The notes under the pieces: model-generated
Told to the model about the DNA's origin: nothing
The model's database searches: none
What the model saw: only the letters and a program-made list of their open reading frames with translations
Part shown: in pieces, positions 37,119-46,549 of the stretch
Layout: each line of letters opens with the position of its first letter
Position numbering within the stretch: the first letter of the stretch is position 1
Source: Mycobacterium sp. E1214
Lineage (GTDB): Bacteria > Actinomycetota > Actinomycetes > Mycobacteriales > Mycobacteriaceae
Assembly (NCBI RefSeq): GCF_001666755.1
Contig: NZ_LZJC01000048.1
Coordinates: forward strand, 1 to 64,000
Direction of reading: 5' to 3'
Length of the DNA stretch: 64,000 nt
Program-made: the position numbers and the translations under genes

Positions 37119-39326
37119 ATGCCGATCGCGATTTCTTCTGAGCATCAAGACCTGGCCGACTCCGTGCGGTCGCTGGTGGCGCGGATCGCGCCGTCGGAGG
37201 CGCTGCACGCGGCGATGGACGCGCCGCTCGACGAGCTGGTGAATCCCCCGGCGTATTGGCGCGCCGCCGCCGAGCAGGGCCTGCACGGCGTGCACTTGGC
37301 CGAATCCGTGGGCGGACAGGGATTCGGCATCCTCGAGTTGGCCATCGTACTGGCGGAATTCGGTTACGGGGCGGTCCCCGGACCGTTCGTGCCGTCGACG
37401 ATCGCCAGCGCGCTGATCAGCGCGCACGACCCGGATTCCACGGTGCTGGCCGAGCTGGCGTCGGGTGCGGCTATCGCCAGCTACGCCCTGGAATCCGGCC
37501 TCACCGCGACCCGGCACGCCGACAAATTGGTGATTCGCGGGGAGGCTCGCGCGGTCCCCGCCGCGGGGCAGGCCACGCTGCTGGTGCTTCCGGTCGCGAT
37601 CGACAGCGGCGTCGAGTGGGTGGTGCTGCCCGCCGAACAGCTCGAATTCGAGCCGGTGCGCAGCATCGATCCGCTGCGGCCCGTCGCGCACGTGCGCGCC
37701 AACGCCGTCGAAGTCGGTGCGGACGCCGCGCTGACGAACCTGAGCCAAGCGACCGCGCAGGCCCTGATCACGACGCTGTTGTCCGCCGAGGCCATCGGCG
37801 TCGCCCGCTGGGCGACCGACACGGCCTCGCACTACGCCAAGATTCGTGAGCAGTTCGGCAGGCCGATCGGGCAGTTCCAGGCGATCAAGCACAAGTGCGC
37901 CGAGATGATCGCCGACACCGAGCGGGCCACCGCCGCGGTGTGGGACGCCGCCCGGGCTCTCGACGAGGCCGGTGAAAACGGTTGGGACACTGCCGGTTCA
38001 CACGTCGAGTTCGCCGCTGCCGTGGCGGCCACGCTGGCCCCGACCGCCGCGCAGCGATGCGCGCAGGACTGCATCCAGGTGCACGGCGGCATCGGCTTCA
38101 CCTGGGAGCACGACACCAACGTGTTCTACCGGCGGGCGCTGCTGCTGGCGGCCTCGTTCGGGCGCAGTTCGGAATATCCGCAGAAGGTGCTGCACACCGC
38201 GACGACCAGCGGCATGCGGGCGGTCGACATCGACCTCGATCCCGACACGGAAAAGCTGCGCGACGAGATCCGCACCGAGGTCGCGGCTCTCAAGGCGCTG
38301 GACCGCGACCAGCGCAAGGTCGCGATCGCCGAGGGCGGCTGGGTGTTGCCCTACCTGCCGAAGCCGTGGGGCCGCGCCGCCAGCCCGGTCGAGCAGATCA
38401 TCATCGCCCAGGAGTTCACCGCCGGCCGGGTCAAGCGACCACAGACGGGCATCGCGACTTGGATCATCCCGTCGATCGTGGCGTTCGGCACCGAGGAACA
38501 GAAGCAACGCTTCCTGCCGCCGACGTTTCGCGGCGAGATGATCTGGTGCCAGCTGTTCTCGGAGCCGGGCGCCGGTTCGGACCTGGCCAGCCTCAGCACC
38601 AAGGCGACCCGAACCGACGGGGGTTGGCGCATCACCGGCCAGAAGATCTGGACCACCGCCGCGCAACTGTCGCAGTGGGGCGCGCTGCTCGCCCGCACCG
38701 ACTCCAGCGCGCCGAAACACAACGGCATCACGTACTTCCTGCTGGACATGAACAGCGAAGGCGTCGAAGTCAAGCCGCTGCGTGAGCTCACCGGCAATGC
38801 GTTGTTCAACACGGTGTACATCGACGACGTGTTCGTGCCCGACGAGTGCGTGCTCGGCGAGGTAAATCGGGGCTGGGAGGTCAGCCGCAACACGCTGACC
38901 GCCGAGCGGGTCTCGATCGGCAGCAGCGAGGCCAACTTCCTGGCCACGCTGGCACAGTTCGTCGAGTTCATGCGCGACGGACACTTCGACCAGGTTGCCC
39001 GGCACCGCGCGGGGCAGCTGATCGCCGAGGGGCACGCCGCCAAGGTGCTGAACCTGCGGTCGACGCTGCTGACCTTGGCCGGCGGCGACGCCATGCCGTC
39101 GGCGGCGATCTCGAAGTTGCTGTCGATGCGCACCGGGCAGGGTTACGCCGAATTCGCGGTCTCGGCCTTCGGGGTCGACGCGGCGATCGGCGACACCGCC
39201 CAGCCGCCCGGGACATGGGGCGAATACCTGTTGGCCAGCAGGGCCACCACGATTTACGGCGGAACGTCCGAGGTGCAGCTCAACATCATCGCCGAACGCC
39301 TGCTGGGCCTGCCGCGCGATCCGTAG
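37119..39326 (+). CDS. fadE6: Fused double acyl-CoA dehydrogenase FadE6
   Basis: 735 aa made of two acyl-CoA dehydrogenase units in tandem. Unit one (about 1-365) has GIGFTWEHDTNVFYRRA near its end; unit two (about 370-735) has FSEPGAGSDLASL and the closing YGGTSEVQLNIIAERLLGLP. Flavoenzymes of this family make the trans-2-enoyl-CoA in beta-oxidation. The length agrees with FadE6 (731 aa). ATG 37119 (MPIAISSEHQDLADSV) has a GGAAGG site; longer upstream frame is the shadow of the dehydrogenase. A terminator follows. Confidence 0.9.
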   Translation: MPIAISSEHQDLADSVRSLVARIAPSEALHAAMDAPLDELVNPPAYWRAAAEQGLHGVHLAESVGGQGFGILELAIVLAEFGYGAVPGPFVPSTIASALISAHDPDSTVLAELASGAAIASYALESGLTATRHADKLVIRGEARAVPAAGQATLLVLPVAIDSGVEWVVLPAEQLEFEPVRSIDPLRPVAHVRANAVEVGADAALTNLSQATAQALITTLLSAEAIGVARWATDTASHYAKIREQFGRPIGQFQAIKHKCAEMIADTERATAAVWDAARALDEAGENGWDTAGSHVEFAAAVAATLAPTAAQRCAQDCIQVHGGIGFTWEHDTNVFYRRALLLAASFGRSSEYPQKVLHTATTSGMRAVDIDLDPDTEKLRDEIRTEVAALKALDRDQRKVAIAEGGWVLPYLPKPWGRAASPVEQIIIAQEFTAGRVKRPQTGIATWIIPSIVAFGTEEQKQRFLPPTFRGEMIWCQLFSEPGAGSDLASLSTKATRTDGGWRITGQKIWTTAAQLSQWGALLARTDSSAPKHNGITYFLLDMNSEGVEVKPLRELTGNALFNTVYIDDVFVPDECVLGEVNRGWEVSRNTLTAERVSIGSSEANFLATLAQFVEFMRDGHFDQVARHRAGQLIAEGHAAKVLNLRSTLLTLAGGDAMPSAAISKLLSMRTGQGYAEFAVSAFGVDAAIGDTAQPPGTWGEYLLASRATTIYGGTSEVQLNIIAERLLGLPRDP

Positions 39327-39349
39327 TCGTCCGCGCGATCCGTAGTCGT
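39312..39349 (+). repeat. 19-bp tandem repeat across the fadE6 stop codon
   Basis: Two exact copies of CCGCGCGATCCGTAGTCGT at 39312-39330 and 39331-39349. Each contains the TAG stop, so the second copy is untranslated. Probably a slippage duplication; a readthrough would hit the second stop. Confidence 0.85.
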
Positions 39350-39371
39350 CGCGACGGCCAGACCAAAAAGG

Positions 39372-39405
39372 CCATGCCGACCTGACTTGCGTCAGATCGG
39401 CATGG
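39372..39405. terminator. Bidirectional transcription terminator
   Basis: Long hairpin between convergent genes: arms CCATGCCGA-C-CTGA (39372-39385) and TCAG-A-TCGGCATGG (39392-39405), one mismatch, loop CTTGCG. Flanks CCAAAAAGG on the left and CCCCTTTTGG on the right extend the symmetry and give an A-run and T-run in the two directions. Confidence 0.85.
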
Positions 39406-39480
39406 TTCCCCCCTTTTGGGAGCCGGCCAGCCTAGGGATGTCGGCACGTCGAGGCTGGCCGGCGCTCATGAGGTGGTGTC

Positions 39481-39801
39481 TCACCACCACCAATTCCACC
39501 AGTGGTGCTGGAGGCCGCCGCCCCAGCCACCGCGACCCCAGCCGCCGTGGCCCCAGCCGCCGTGGCCCCAGCCACCGCGACCCCAGCCACCATGACCCCA
39601 GCCGCCATGGCCGCCGCCCCAACCGGGCCGGTCGGGAATGATGCTGGGGCCGCCGTGCGGGCCGGCCACGGCGATGCCAGTGGTGGGCGCGGGAGCGGCC
39701 TGCGCTGCGGGAGCAACCCCGAAAAGCAGCGCGCCGGCGACCGCTCCCGCACCCATCGCGCTGGCGGCGGCGCCGCGTAGGGCTCGAGTGGAGATCGTCA
39801 T
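39481..39801 (-). CDS. Secreted Gly-Trp-His repeat protein
   Basis: 106 aa. A clear Sec signal peptide (1 to about 35, ending APAAQA) leads to a mature part dominated by the repeat GGWG[HR] (about eight copies between residues 60 and 95) and closing with HHWWNWWW. Such Gly/Trp/His-rich chains may bind metal, haem or the cell surface, but no function is known to me. ATG 39801 (MTISTRALRG) follows AAAGGAGC. The next gene on the left converges across the terminator. A 580-bp regulatory-looking region lies upstream. Confidence 0.82.
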   Translation of the reverse strand: MTISTRALRGAAASAMGAGAVAGALLFGVAPAAQAAPAPTTGIAVAGPHGGPSIIPDRPGWGGGHGGWGHGGWGRGGWGHGGWGHGGWGRGGWGGGLQHHWWNWWW

Positions 39802-40386
39802 CTTGGGCTCCTTCCGAAAGCCTGTCGTCGAAACGTCTGCGCTTGCCAAGAACGCTACTGCGACGTTTTGCCGCAAACAAGATAATTCAGGCTTTATTTT
39901 GCTGTGAATTAAGTTACAGCGTTTCGCTGAATTCGCTTCTGAGCCATTTCTGCATTTTCACTTTTGTGAATTGCGTACCTCTGTGACTACTGATGGATCG
40001 ACGCATATAAGCTGCTCACAGGCACTGTACTGATCTGCTGAGCCGATCTGCGTAGATCAGTACAACACCATTTGACCATTTCATGAGTTCCGCGAAATCG
40101 CACCGGATGGCTGGTAGTAGTGGTGCCCGGAAAACGTTGAGGCCGGTGCTCAGCTAATTATCAATAACGATCCGCGGAGCGTTCCACCAGGCGTTTAGAG
40201 CACGCAAATATGCGCCGCGACAATATGGCCCGGGCCGCCGCGGGCGCACGGACGACGCCGCGCGACGGCCGCGCTCCCGCGGCCCGGCGACGGGACTTCC
40301 GCGCATGGCGGTGAGAGAATCAGTATCAACTGACAATGATCGAGCGCTGATTTACTGATTGGCACTCACGGAGGAAGACCACCGAA
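39802..40386. other. Long AT-richer intergenic region
   Basis: 585 bp between divergent genes. No coding sequence found. The part 39890-40180 is clearly lower in GC than the genome average and contains the inverted repeat at 40026-40064; 40145-40180 and 40310-40360 are further AT-rich patches likely to hold promoters. A ribosome site GGAGGAAGA (40370-40378) marks the start of the next gene. Confidence 0.6.
40026..40064. repeat. Perfect 11-bp inverted repeat (operator candidate)
   Basis: Arms TGTACTGATCT (40026-40036) and AGATCAGTACA (40054-40064) with a 17-base spacer that itself has another GATCTG copy. No T-run follows, so an operator is more likely than a terminator. Confidence 0.7.
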
Positions 40387-40743
40387 GTGAACTTCAATAC
40401 CGGCCACAGCGGGCCCGGCGCCGGATCGTTTCGCGCTCCCACACCCCCCGGCGACGCCGCGCCGACCGAACGCCTCACCAGCGTCCGCCAGCCGGGCGCG
40501 CCCCAACGCATCGTCAGCCAGCCGGCGCCCAGCCAGCAGGGCCGCGGTCAGCGGACGCGCCGAACCGTCGACCTGCCGGCGGCCACGCACCGGGCCCTCG
40601 ACATCTGGCAGCGTGAGGCCGCCGACCGACTCGGCGTCGCCCGCGTCACCGGTCAGGAGGTGCTGACCGCGCTCATCGACCAGCTGCTGATCGATCCCAA
40701 GTTGACGGCCCAGATCACCCGAGCCATCAAGGACCGGCGCTGA
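40387..40743 (+). CDS. Hypothetical protein with possible ribbon-helix-helix domain
   Basis: 118 aa. The first half (1-55) is Pro/Gly/Gln-rich and probably disordered; the second half (TRRTVDLPAATHRALDIWQREAADRLGVARVTGQEVLTALIDQLL) has the strand-helix-helix pattern of a ribbon-helix-helix DNA-binding domain. GTG start at 40387 after a GGAGGAAGA site. Convergent with fadD2 (15 bp). I cannot name it; it could be a small regulator acting at the palindrome at 40026. Confidence 0.7.
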   Translation: MNFNTGHSGPGAGSFRAPTPPGDAAPTERLTSVRQPGAPQRIVSQPAPSQQGRGQRTRRTVDLPAATHRALDIWQREAADRLGVARVTGQEVLTALIDQLLIDPKLTAQITRAIKDRR

Positions 40744-40758
40744 CGCCGGCGGGATCGG

Positions 40759-42447
40759 CTAGTCGATCTCCATCTCGCGCAGCTCGCGCTTGAGGATCTT
40801 GCCGGTGGGGTTGCGCGGCAGCTCGTCGAGGAAGATCACCTCGCGGGGCACCTTGTAGCGCGCCAGGTGGTCGCGCACGTAGTGCTTGATGGTGTCCTCG
40901 TCGAGGTCCGCGTCGTCCTTCTTGACCACGAACGCGCGCAGCCGGTGACCCCACTCTTTGTCCTCGACACCGATCGCGGTGGCTTCCACCACGTCGGGGT
41001 GCCCGGTGATCAGGTCCTCGACCTCGGCGGGGAACACGTTTTCGCCGCCCGAGACGATCATCTCGTCGTCACGCCCGCTGATGTAGAGCAGGCCGTGCTC
41101 GTCGAAGTAGCCGACGTCCCCCGAGGACAGCAGCCCGTCGATGATCTGCTTCTTGCCGCCGCCGGTGTAGCCCTCGAACGGGAACGCGTTGCCGACGAAG
41201 ATCCGCCCGACCTCGCCCTGCGGCAGCTCCTTGCCGTTGTCGTCGTAGATCTTGACCCGCACGCCCTTGACCACGGGCCCGACGGTCGACGAGTTGAACT
41301 CCAGGTGCTTGGGCTCGGCGATCGTCGCGAAGGCGATCTCGGTCGACCCGTACATGTTGTAGATCACCGGGCCGATGTCCTTGAGCGAGCGCTCGGCCAG
41401 GTCGGCGCCCAGCGCGGACCCCGACACGAACACGATCTTCAGGCTCGACAAGTCGGGCTTTTTGTCCATCTTTTCGATGGTGTCGAGGATCCGCGACAGC
41501 ATCACGGGCACCACAACCATGGCCGTGACCTTGTACTTCTCGATGTCCTCGAGCACCAGCGGCGGCTTGAACTTGCGCCGCAACACCAGCGTCGAACCCA
41601 GGAACATCGCGATGGTGCCGTGCAGGTAGCCCAGCGCGTGGAACATCGGCGCCGGCAGCGAGGTGACCTCGCCGGCCTTGAACGGGACGTGCGACAAAAT
41701 GCCGCCAACCGGGGCCAGCGTCGGCGGGGTGCTGCGGTTGGCGCCCTTCGGCGTGCCGGTGGTGCCGCTGGTCAGGATGATGATGGACGCGTGCCGAGTC
41801 GCCTTGGGTGCGGGCTCGGAACTGCTGCGCTCGATCAGGTCGGCAAGCGTCTCGTCGTCGCTGCCGGACGGCTCGTCGCTGTCCGGGTTGGTTGCCAGCG
41901 CGCGCAGCTTGCCCAGCTCCGGCTCGGCCTTGCTGACCGCCTTGGTGTACTCGTCGTCGTAGATGATCAGCTTGGCGCCCTCCCGCTCGGACACCTCCTT
42001 GATCTGGGGGCCCGAAAACTCGCTGTTCAGCAGGATGATGCGGGCGCCGACCCGCGCCGCGCCGTAGTTGGCGATGAGGAACCAGCGGGTGTTGCGGGCC
42101 AGGATGGCGACGCCGTCTCCCCCCTTGACGCCCATCTCGAGCAACCCGTTGGCCACCGCGTGCGCCGCCTCGTCGAGTTCGCGGTAGCTGAACTCGCCGT
42201 CCTCGTCGATGCACGCCGCCTTGTCGGGGTGCCGCCTGGCGTTGAGCGCCGGCAGCATGCCGAACTCGCCCCACTTGTAGATGTCGGCCGCCATCGCCGC
42301 GTAGTTCTGCGGCGGCTCGATGCGGAATGCGCCCGACTCGAAGATTTTGCGGACGTAGTGCAGCTCGGCGGAGCCGCGCTCGACGTACTGCTGAACCTTC
42401 GATACGGCTTTGGCGGCCTGACCGGGCAGGCCAAGGAGATTAGGCAT
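40759..42447 (-). CDS. fadD2: Fatty-acid-CoA ligase FadD2
   Basis: Acyl-CoA synthetase of the ANL superfamily, 562 aa (FadD2 of M. tuberculosis is 560). ATP motif ILTSGTTGTPKGA, adenylation motif YNMYGSTEIA, YISGRDDEMIVSGGENVFPAEVE, and the catalytic lysine in NPTGKILKREL. It activates fatty acids for beta-oxidation or lipid synthesis. ATG at 42447 (MPNLLGLPGQA) is chosen; an ATG four codons earlier is possible. Its 5' end lies about 60 bp from the divergent polymerase gene. Confidence 0.92.
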   Translation of the reverse strand: MPNLLGLPGQAAKAVSKVQQYVERGSAELHYVRKIFESGAFRIEPPQNYAAMAADIYKWGEFGMLPALNARRHPDKAACIDEDGEFSYRELDEAAHAVANGLLEMGVKGGDGVAILARNTRWFLIANYGAARVGARIILLNSEFSGPQIKEVSEREGAKLIIYDDEYTKAVSKAEPELGKLRALATNPDSDEPSGSDDETLADLIERSSSEPAPKATRHASIIILTSGTTGTPKGANRSTPPTLAPVGGILSHVPFKAGEVTSLPAPMFHALGYLHGTIAMFLGSTLVLRRKFKPPLVLEDIEKYKVTAMVVVPVMLSRILDTIEKMDKKPDLSSLKIVFVSGSALGADLAERSLKDIGPVIYNMYGSTEIAFATIAEPKHLEFNSSTVGPVVKGVRVKIYDDNGKELPQGEVGRIFVGNAFPFEGYTGGGKKQIIDGLLSSGDVGYFDEHGLLYISGRDDEMIVSGGENVFPAEVEDLITGHPDVVEATAIGVEDKEWGHRLRAFVVKKDDADLDEDTIKHYVRDHLARYKVPREVIFLDELPRNPTGKILKRELREMEID

Positions 42448-42505
42448 GAAATCCACCATATGTGACGTCCGTCTCAGCGCGGCCAGAAAGGTCTGGCGAA
42501 TTACC

Positions 42506-43786
42506 ATGAACCGCATGTCGCGTCCGGTCGAGATGGAGGTGGCCGGGCGCCAGGTCACCATCACTCATCCGGACAAGGTGATGTTCCCCCACGCGGCCTC
42601 GAACGAAACCACCGGGCGTCCCGCCGGTCCTTACACCAAGCTCGACCTCGTCCGTTACTACCTGTCCGTCGCCGACGGGGCGCTGCGCGGAGTCGCCGGC
42701 CGGCCCATGATCCTCAAGCGCTTCGTCAAGGGCATCACGCAGGAGGCGGTCTTCCAGAAGCGGGCGCCGCAGAACCGTCCCGAGTGGGTGGATGTCGCCG
42801 AATTACGTTATGCGCGAGGCACTTCCGCCGCCGAGGCCGTAATCCACGACGCCGCGGGGCTGGCGTGGGCGGTCAACCTGGGCTGCGTGGACCTCAACCC
42901 GCATCCGGTGCGCGCCGCCGACCTCGACCACCCCGACGAGCTTCGCATCGACCTCGACCCGATGCCCGGCGTCACGTGGCGGGGCATCGTGGACGTGGCG
43001 CAGGTGGCCCGCGAGGTGTTGGAGGACTACGGCCTGACCCCGTGGCCGAAGACCTCGGGATCGAGGGGCTTTCACATCTACGCCCGGATCGCGCCGCGAT
43101 GGGACTTCCGCCTGGTACGGCTGGCCGCGCAAACCGTGGCCCGCGAAGTGGAGCGCCGTGCACCCGAGGCCGCCACCAGTCGCTGGTGGAAGGAGGAGCG
43201 CGAGGGCGTCTTCGTCGACTTCAACCAGAACGCGAAGGATCGCACCGTGGCGTCGGCCTACTCGGTGCGGGCTACCCCCGACGCCCGGGTGTCGACGCCG
43301 TTGCGCTGGGACGAGGTGCCCGAGTGCCGGCCCGAGGCGTTCACCATCGACACCGTGCCCGCCCGGCTGGCCGACATCGGGGACCCGTGGGCCGGCATGG
43401 ACTCCGCCGAAGCGGTGGGCGACCTCGACCGGCTGCTGATCCTCGCCGAGGAGATGGGTCCCCCGGAACGCGCGCCCAAGGGCGCCGCCACGGCCGGCGG
43501 CCGGCGCCAATCGACGATGCCGCTGATCGAGATCGCCCGCACCAAGACCAAGGCCGAGGCGATGGCGGCGCTGGACACCTGGCGGGCCCGCTACCCCGCC
43601 GCGGCCGCACGCCTGGAACCGGTGGACGTGTTGGTCGACGGCATGCGTGGGCCGAGTTCGATCTGGTACCGGATCCGGATCAACCTGCAGCACGTGCCGG
43701 CGGGTGAGCGGCCGGCGCAGGAGGACCTGATCGCCGACTACTCCCCGTGGGACGGGTACGGCGGCCGGCAGAAACCGCCGGGCTAG
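42506..43786 (+). CDS. LigD-type polymerase (primase-like) domain protein (Rv0269c-like)
   Basis: Stand-alone archaeo-eukaryotic-primase-like polymerase domain, about 426 aa, like the POL domain of the end-joining ligase LigD but without ligase or nuclease domains. Metal-binding DLDP (in RIDLDPMPGVTW) and the SGSRGFHIYARI motif are intact, so catalytic activity is expected. Roles in repair synthesis are described for related mycobacterial enzymes. ATG 42506 (MNRMSRPVEMEV) or 42515; the track-like ATG at 42446 would overlap fadD2. The stop codons of this gene and narU coincide on opposite strands (CTAG). Confidence 0.86.
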   Translation: MNRMSRPVEMEVAGRQVTITHPDKVMFPHAASNETTGRPAGPYTKLDLVRYYLSVADGALRGVAGRPMILKRFVKGITQEAVFQKRAPQNRPEWVDVAELRYARGTSAAEAVIHDAAGLAWAVNLGCVDLNPHPVRAADLDHPDELRIDLDPMPGVTWRGIVDVAQVAREVLEDYGLTPWPKTSGSRGFHIYARIAPRWDFRLVRLAAQTVAREVERRAPEAATSRWWKEEREGVFVDFNQNAKDRTVASAYSVRATPDARVSTPLRWDEVPECRPEAFTIDTVPARLADIGDPWAGMDSAEAVGDLDRLLILAEEMGPPERAPKGAATAGGRRQSTMPLIEIARTKTKAEAMAALDTWRARYPAAAARLEPVDVLVDGMRGPSSIWYRIRINLQHVPAGERPAQEDLIADYSPWDGYGGRQKPPG

Positions 43787-45186
43787 ATGCCCGCGCGCGT
43801 GATCGCGTCGTGCTTGCGCAGGTAGCAGGCGTAGGTGACCACCAGCAGGGCCAGGAAGAAGCCGATGTAGAACCGCAACGCCGGCTCGATGCTGCCGAAC
43901 TGCGACTTCGACCAGGCGTACGCCAGGGGCACGATGAACCCGCCGAAGGCGCCCACGGCAGAGATCATGCCGAGCGCACCGGCCGCCTGACGCCGCATCT
44001 GCACCATGGTCTCGGCGTCCCCACCGGCCAACTCGCCTTTGATCTTGAAGATCCGCGAAATCATCCGGTAGGTCGAGCCGTTGCCGATGCCGGTGGCGAC
44101 GAACAGGAACATGAAGCTGGCGAAGAACACTGGCAGGTTCTTGGCGTTGACGGACCACAGCGCGGCCGCCGCGCCGAGGGCGAGCATCACGAAGCTGGCC
44201 GCGGTGATGCGGGCCCCGCCGATCCGGTCGGCCAGCTTCCCGCCCAGCGGACGCAGCACCGAGCCGATGCCCGCCCCGAGGAAGGCCCAGGTCAGGGCGA
44301 TGTCACCGCGCCCGAACACCGTCTTGAGCAGCGTCGGGAACGCCGCGGAGTAACCGATGAAGGAACCGAAGGTGCCGATGTAGAGCAGTGACATGACCCA
44401 GGTGTCGCGGTGCCGCAGCGACTGCCACACCGGCTTCACGTCGGCCTTGGCCTCGCTCAGGTTGTTCATGAACAGGAAGGCGAGCACCGCGGCCACCACG
44501 GCCAGCGGCACGTAGAACAGGCCCGCGCGCGCCAGCGCGACGCCGCCGCCCGCGACGACGATGGCGGGGATGACCTTCTGCACCACCGCGACGCCGATGT
44601 TGCCGCCGGCGGCGTTGAGGCCCAGCGCCCAGCCCTTTTCGTTCTCCGGGTAGAAGAACGAGATGTTCGACATCGACGACGCGAAGTTGCCGCCGCCGAA
44701 GCCGGCCGTCGCCGCGATCACCACGAGCAGGCCGAACGGCATGTGGGGGTGATTCACCGCCCACGCCAGCAACAGGCACGGAATCAGCAGCAGGCTCGCC
44801 GAAATCGTCGTCCAGTTCCGTCCACCGAACACCGGCACCGCGAACGTGTACGGGAGCCGCAGCAACGCGCCGACACCGCTGGGCACGGCGACCAGGCACA
44901 GCGCCTGGCTGGGCGTCAGCGCCCACCCGGAGGCGGCCGCGTGAGCGGGGTGCCCGGGGACGCTGACGGCGGTCATGTGGACGACCACGATGCTCCACAG
45001 CATCCACACGCTGAAACCGATGTGCTCGGCGAAGATCGAGAAGATCAGGTTGCGCCGCGCGATCGGTTTTCCGGTGGTCTCCCAGAACGTCGGGTCTTCG
45101 GGCCGCCACTCGTCGATCCAGTGCCGCCCCGTGTGGCGCCCGCGCGGCGGCGCGGGCTGCAGGACGGGCGTGGTCGTCAGGGTCAT
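43783..45186 (-). CDS. narU: Nitrate/nitrite transporter, NarK/NarU type (Rv0267-like)
   Basis: MFS nitrate/nitrite carrier of 467 aa with about twelve helices. Signature GFGGGNFASSMSNISFFYP in helix 5 and a second glycine-rich ATGIGNGSTYRMI stretch mark the NNP family. A cytosolic HWIDEWRPEDPTFWETTGKPIARRN N-terminus is typical of mycobacterial NarK proteins. Start ATG 45186 (MTLTTTPVLQPAP). It is divergent from fecB2 across 247 bp. It probably works with NarK3 and nirBD of this window. Confidence 0.9.
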   Translation of the reverse strand: MTLTTTPVLQPAPPRGRHTGRHWIDEWRPEDPTFWETTGKPIARRNLIFSIFAEHIGFSVWMLWSIVVVHMTAVSVPGHPAHAAASGWALTPSQALCLVAVPSGVGALLRLPYTFAVPVFGGRNWTTISASLLLIPCLLLAWAVNHPHMPFGLLVVIAATAGFGGGNFASSMSNISFFYPENEKGWALGLNAAGGNIGVAVVQKVIPAIVVAGGGVALARAGLFYVPLAVVAAVLAFLFMNNLSEAKADVKPVWQSLRHRDTWVMSLLYIGTFGSFIGYSAAFPTLLKTVFGRGDIALTWAFLGAGIGSVLRPLGGKLADRIGGARITAASFVMLALGAAAALWSVNAKNLPVFFASFMFLFVATGIGNGSTYRMISRIFKIKGELAGGDAETMVQMRRQAAGALGMISAVGAFGGFIVPLAYAWSKSQFGSIEPALRFYIGFFLALLVVTYACYLRKHDAITRAGI

Positions 45187-45433
45187 CTGTCGGGGCTTTC
45201 TGTCGATCGAGGCGTGTGCAACGTGGCCGGAAAGACCAGGGACACCTCGGCGTGTGCACTGACCTCTCGACGGTAGGGACGCCCTGTTACCGGAGGTGGC
45301 GTGCGCAGTTACGGCCGCGATACGTCCAGATCGCAACGGCCAGAGGCCGTTTGTCAGATCTTTGCCACGGGCCCGAGCGGGCTCAACAGCGCGGCGGTGC
45401 GAGCGCGCGGCGGGGACGCGATACTCTCACGCG

Positions 45434-46438
45434 ATGCGACAGGGTTGGGGTCGACGGGGATTCTTGCAGCTCGCAGGGGCTAGCGGGCTCGCCGCGATCG
45501 CCGGAACGACGGGCTTGGCGGCATGTTCCTCGCGGCAACCGGCAGCGAACAACGCCGGCGCCGGGTCGGTCACCATCACCCACCTCTTCGGTGAGACCGT
45601 CATCAAGGAGCCGCCCAAGCGCGTGGTCAGCGCCGGCTACACCGAGCAGGACGACCTGCTGGCCGTCGGCGTGGTCCCGGTCGCGGTGACCAATTGGTTC
45701 GGCGACCAGCCGTTCGCTGTGTGGCCGTGGTCCGCTCAGAAACTCGGCGGGGCGCAGCCGGTGGTGCTCAACCTGGACAACGGCATCCCCGTGGACCAGA
45801 TCGCCCGACTCAAGCCGGACCTGATCGTGGCGATCAACGCCGGCCTGGACTCCGACACCTACCAGAAGCTGATCGCGATCGCCCCGACCATCGCGCAGTC
45901 GGGCGGCGACGCCTTCTTCGAGCCGTGGAAGGACCAGGCCAGCACCGTGGGACAGGCCGTCTTTCAGTCCGGCCAGATGAAATCGCTGATCGACGCCGTC
46001 GACCAGAAGTTCACCGAGATCGGCAAGAAGAACAGCCAGTGGACCGGCAAGAAGGCGTTGCTCGTGCAGGGCACGCTGTGGCAGGGCAGCGTCGTCGCGA
46101 CGGCGGCGGGCTGGCGCACCGACTTCTTGAACCAGATGGGACTGGTCATCGCCGACAGCATCAAGCCGTTCGCCAATGGCCAGCGCGCCGTCATCCCCCG
46201 CGATCACATCAAAACCGTGCTCGATTCGGCCGACGTGGTGATCTGGACGACCCAAAGTCCCGACGACCAAAAGGCGGTGCTGGCCGACCCCGAAGTGGCC
46301 GCGTCCCAGGCGACCGCGCAGAACCGGCACCTGTTCACCACCAAGGAGCAAGCGGGGGCCATCGCGTTCGCCTCGCCGTTGAGCTACCCGTTGGTCGCCG
46401 ACCAATTGCCCCCGCTCATCGGCAAGATTCTGGGCTGA
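45434..46438 (+). CDS. fecB2: Iron-siderophore-binding lipoprotein (FecB2-like)
   Basis: Periplasmic substrate-binding lipoprotein of 334 aa, class III (FepB/FecB) fold, like Rv0265c. The N-terminus carries twin arginines (Arg7-Arg8, RRGFLQLAG) and a lipobox LAAC with Cys31, so Tat export followed by lipid anchoring is likely. PPKRVVSAGYTEQDDLLAVGVVPVAVTNWFG is the binding-protein core. ABC transporter subunits are not adjacent. It should bind a ferric siderophore such as carboxymycobactin, or haem; no IdeR box was seen in front of it. Confidence 0.88.
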   Translation: MRQGWGRRGFLQLAGASGLAAIAGTTGLAACSSRQPAANNAGAGSVTITHLFGETVIKEPPKRVVSAGYTEQDDLLAVGVVPVAVTNWFGDQPFAVWPWSAQKLGGAQPVVLNLDNGIPVDQIARLKPDLIVAINAGLDSDTYQKLIAIAPTIAQSGGDAFFEPWKDQASTVGQAVFQSGQMKSLIDAVDQKFTEIGKKNSQWTGKKALLVQGTLWQGSVVATAAGWRTDFLNQMGLVIADSIKPFANGQRAVIPRDHIKTVLDSADVVIWTTQSPDDQKAVLADPEVAASQATAQNRHLFTTKEQAGAIAFASPLSYPLVADQLPPLIGKILG

Positions 46439-46549
46439 GGCGTGCCGCCGGGCCGCTGTGTGAGCGTTCGCTAAGGCAGCTCTGGCAGTGCTCGAAAATC
46501 CCGGGCCTGGGCCTCGCCCAGCCCCCGCGCGCGGGGTTACCGTCGAGTA

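Noticed and set aside
39520..39620. CRISPR-like short repeat array
   Set aside because: The repeats are 15-base units in frame with the GGWG[HR] peptide repeat; no spacers of constant length and no cas genes.
40145..40180. AT-rich patch resembling a Zur site
   Set aside because: No central GAAAA-N3-TTTTC symmetry as in the five accepted boxes.
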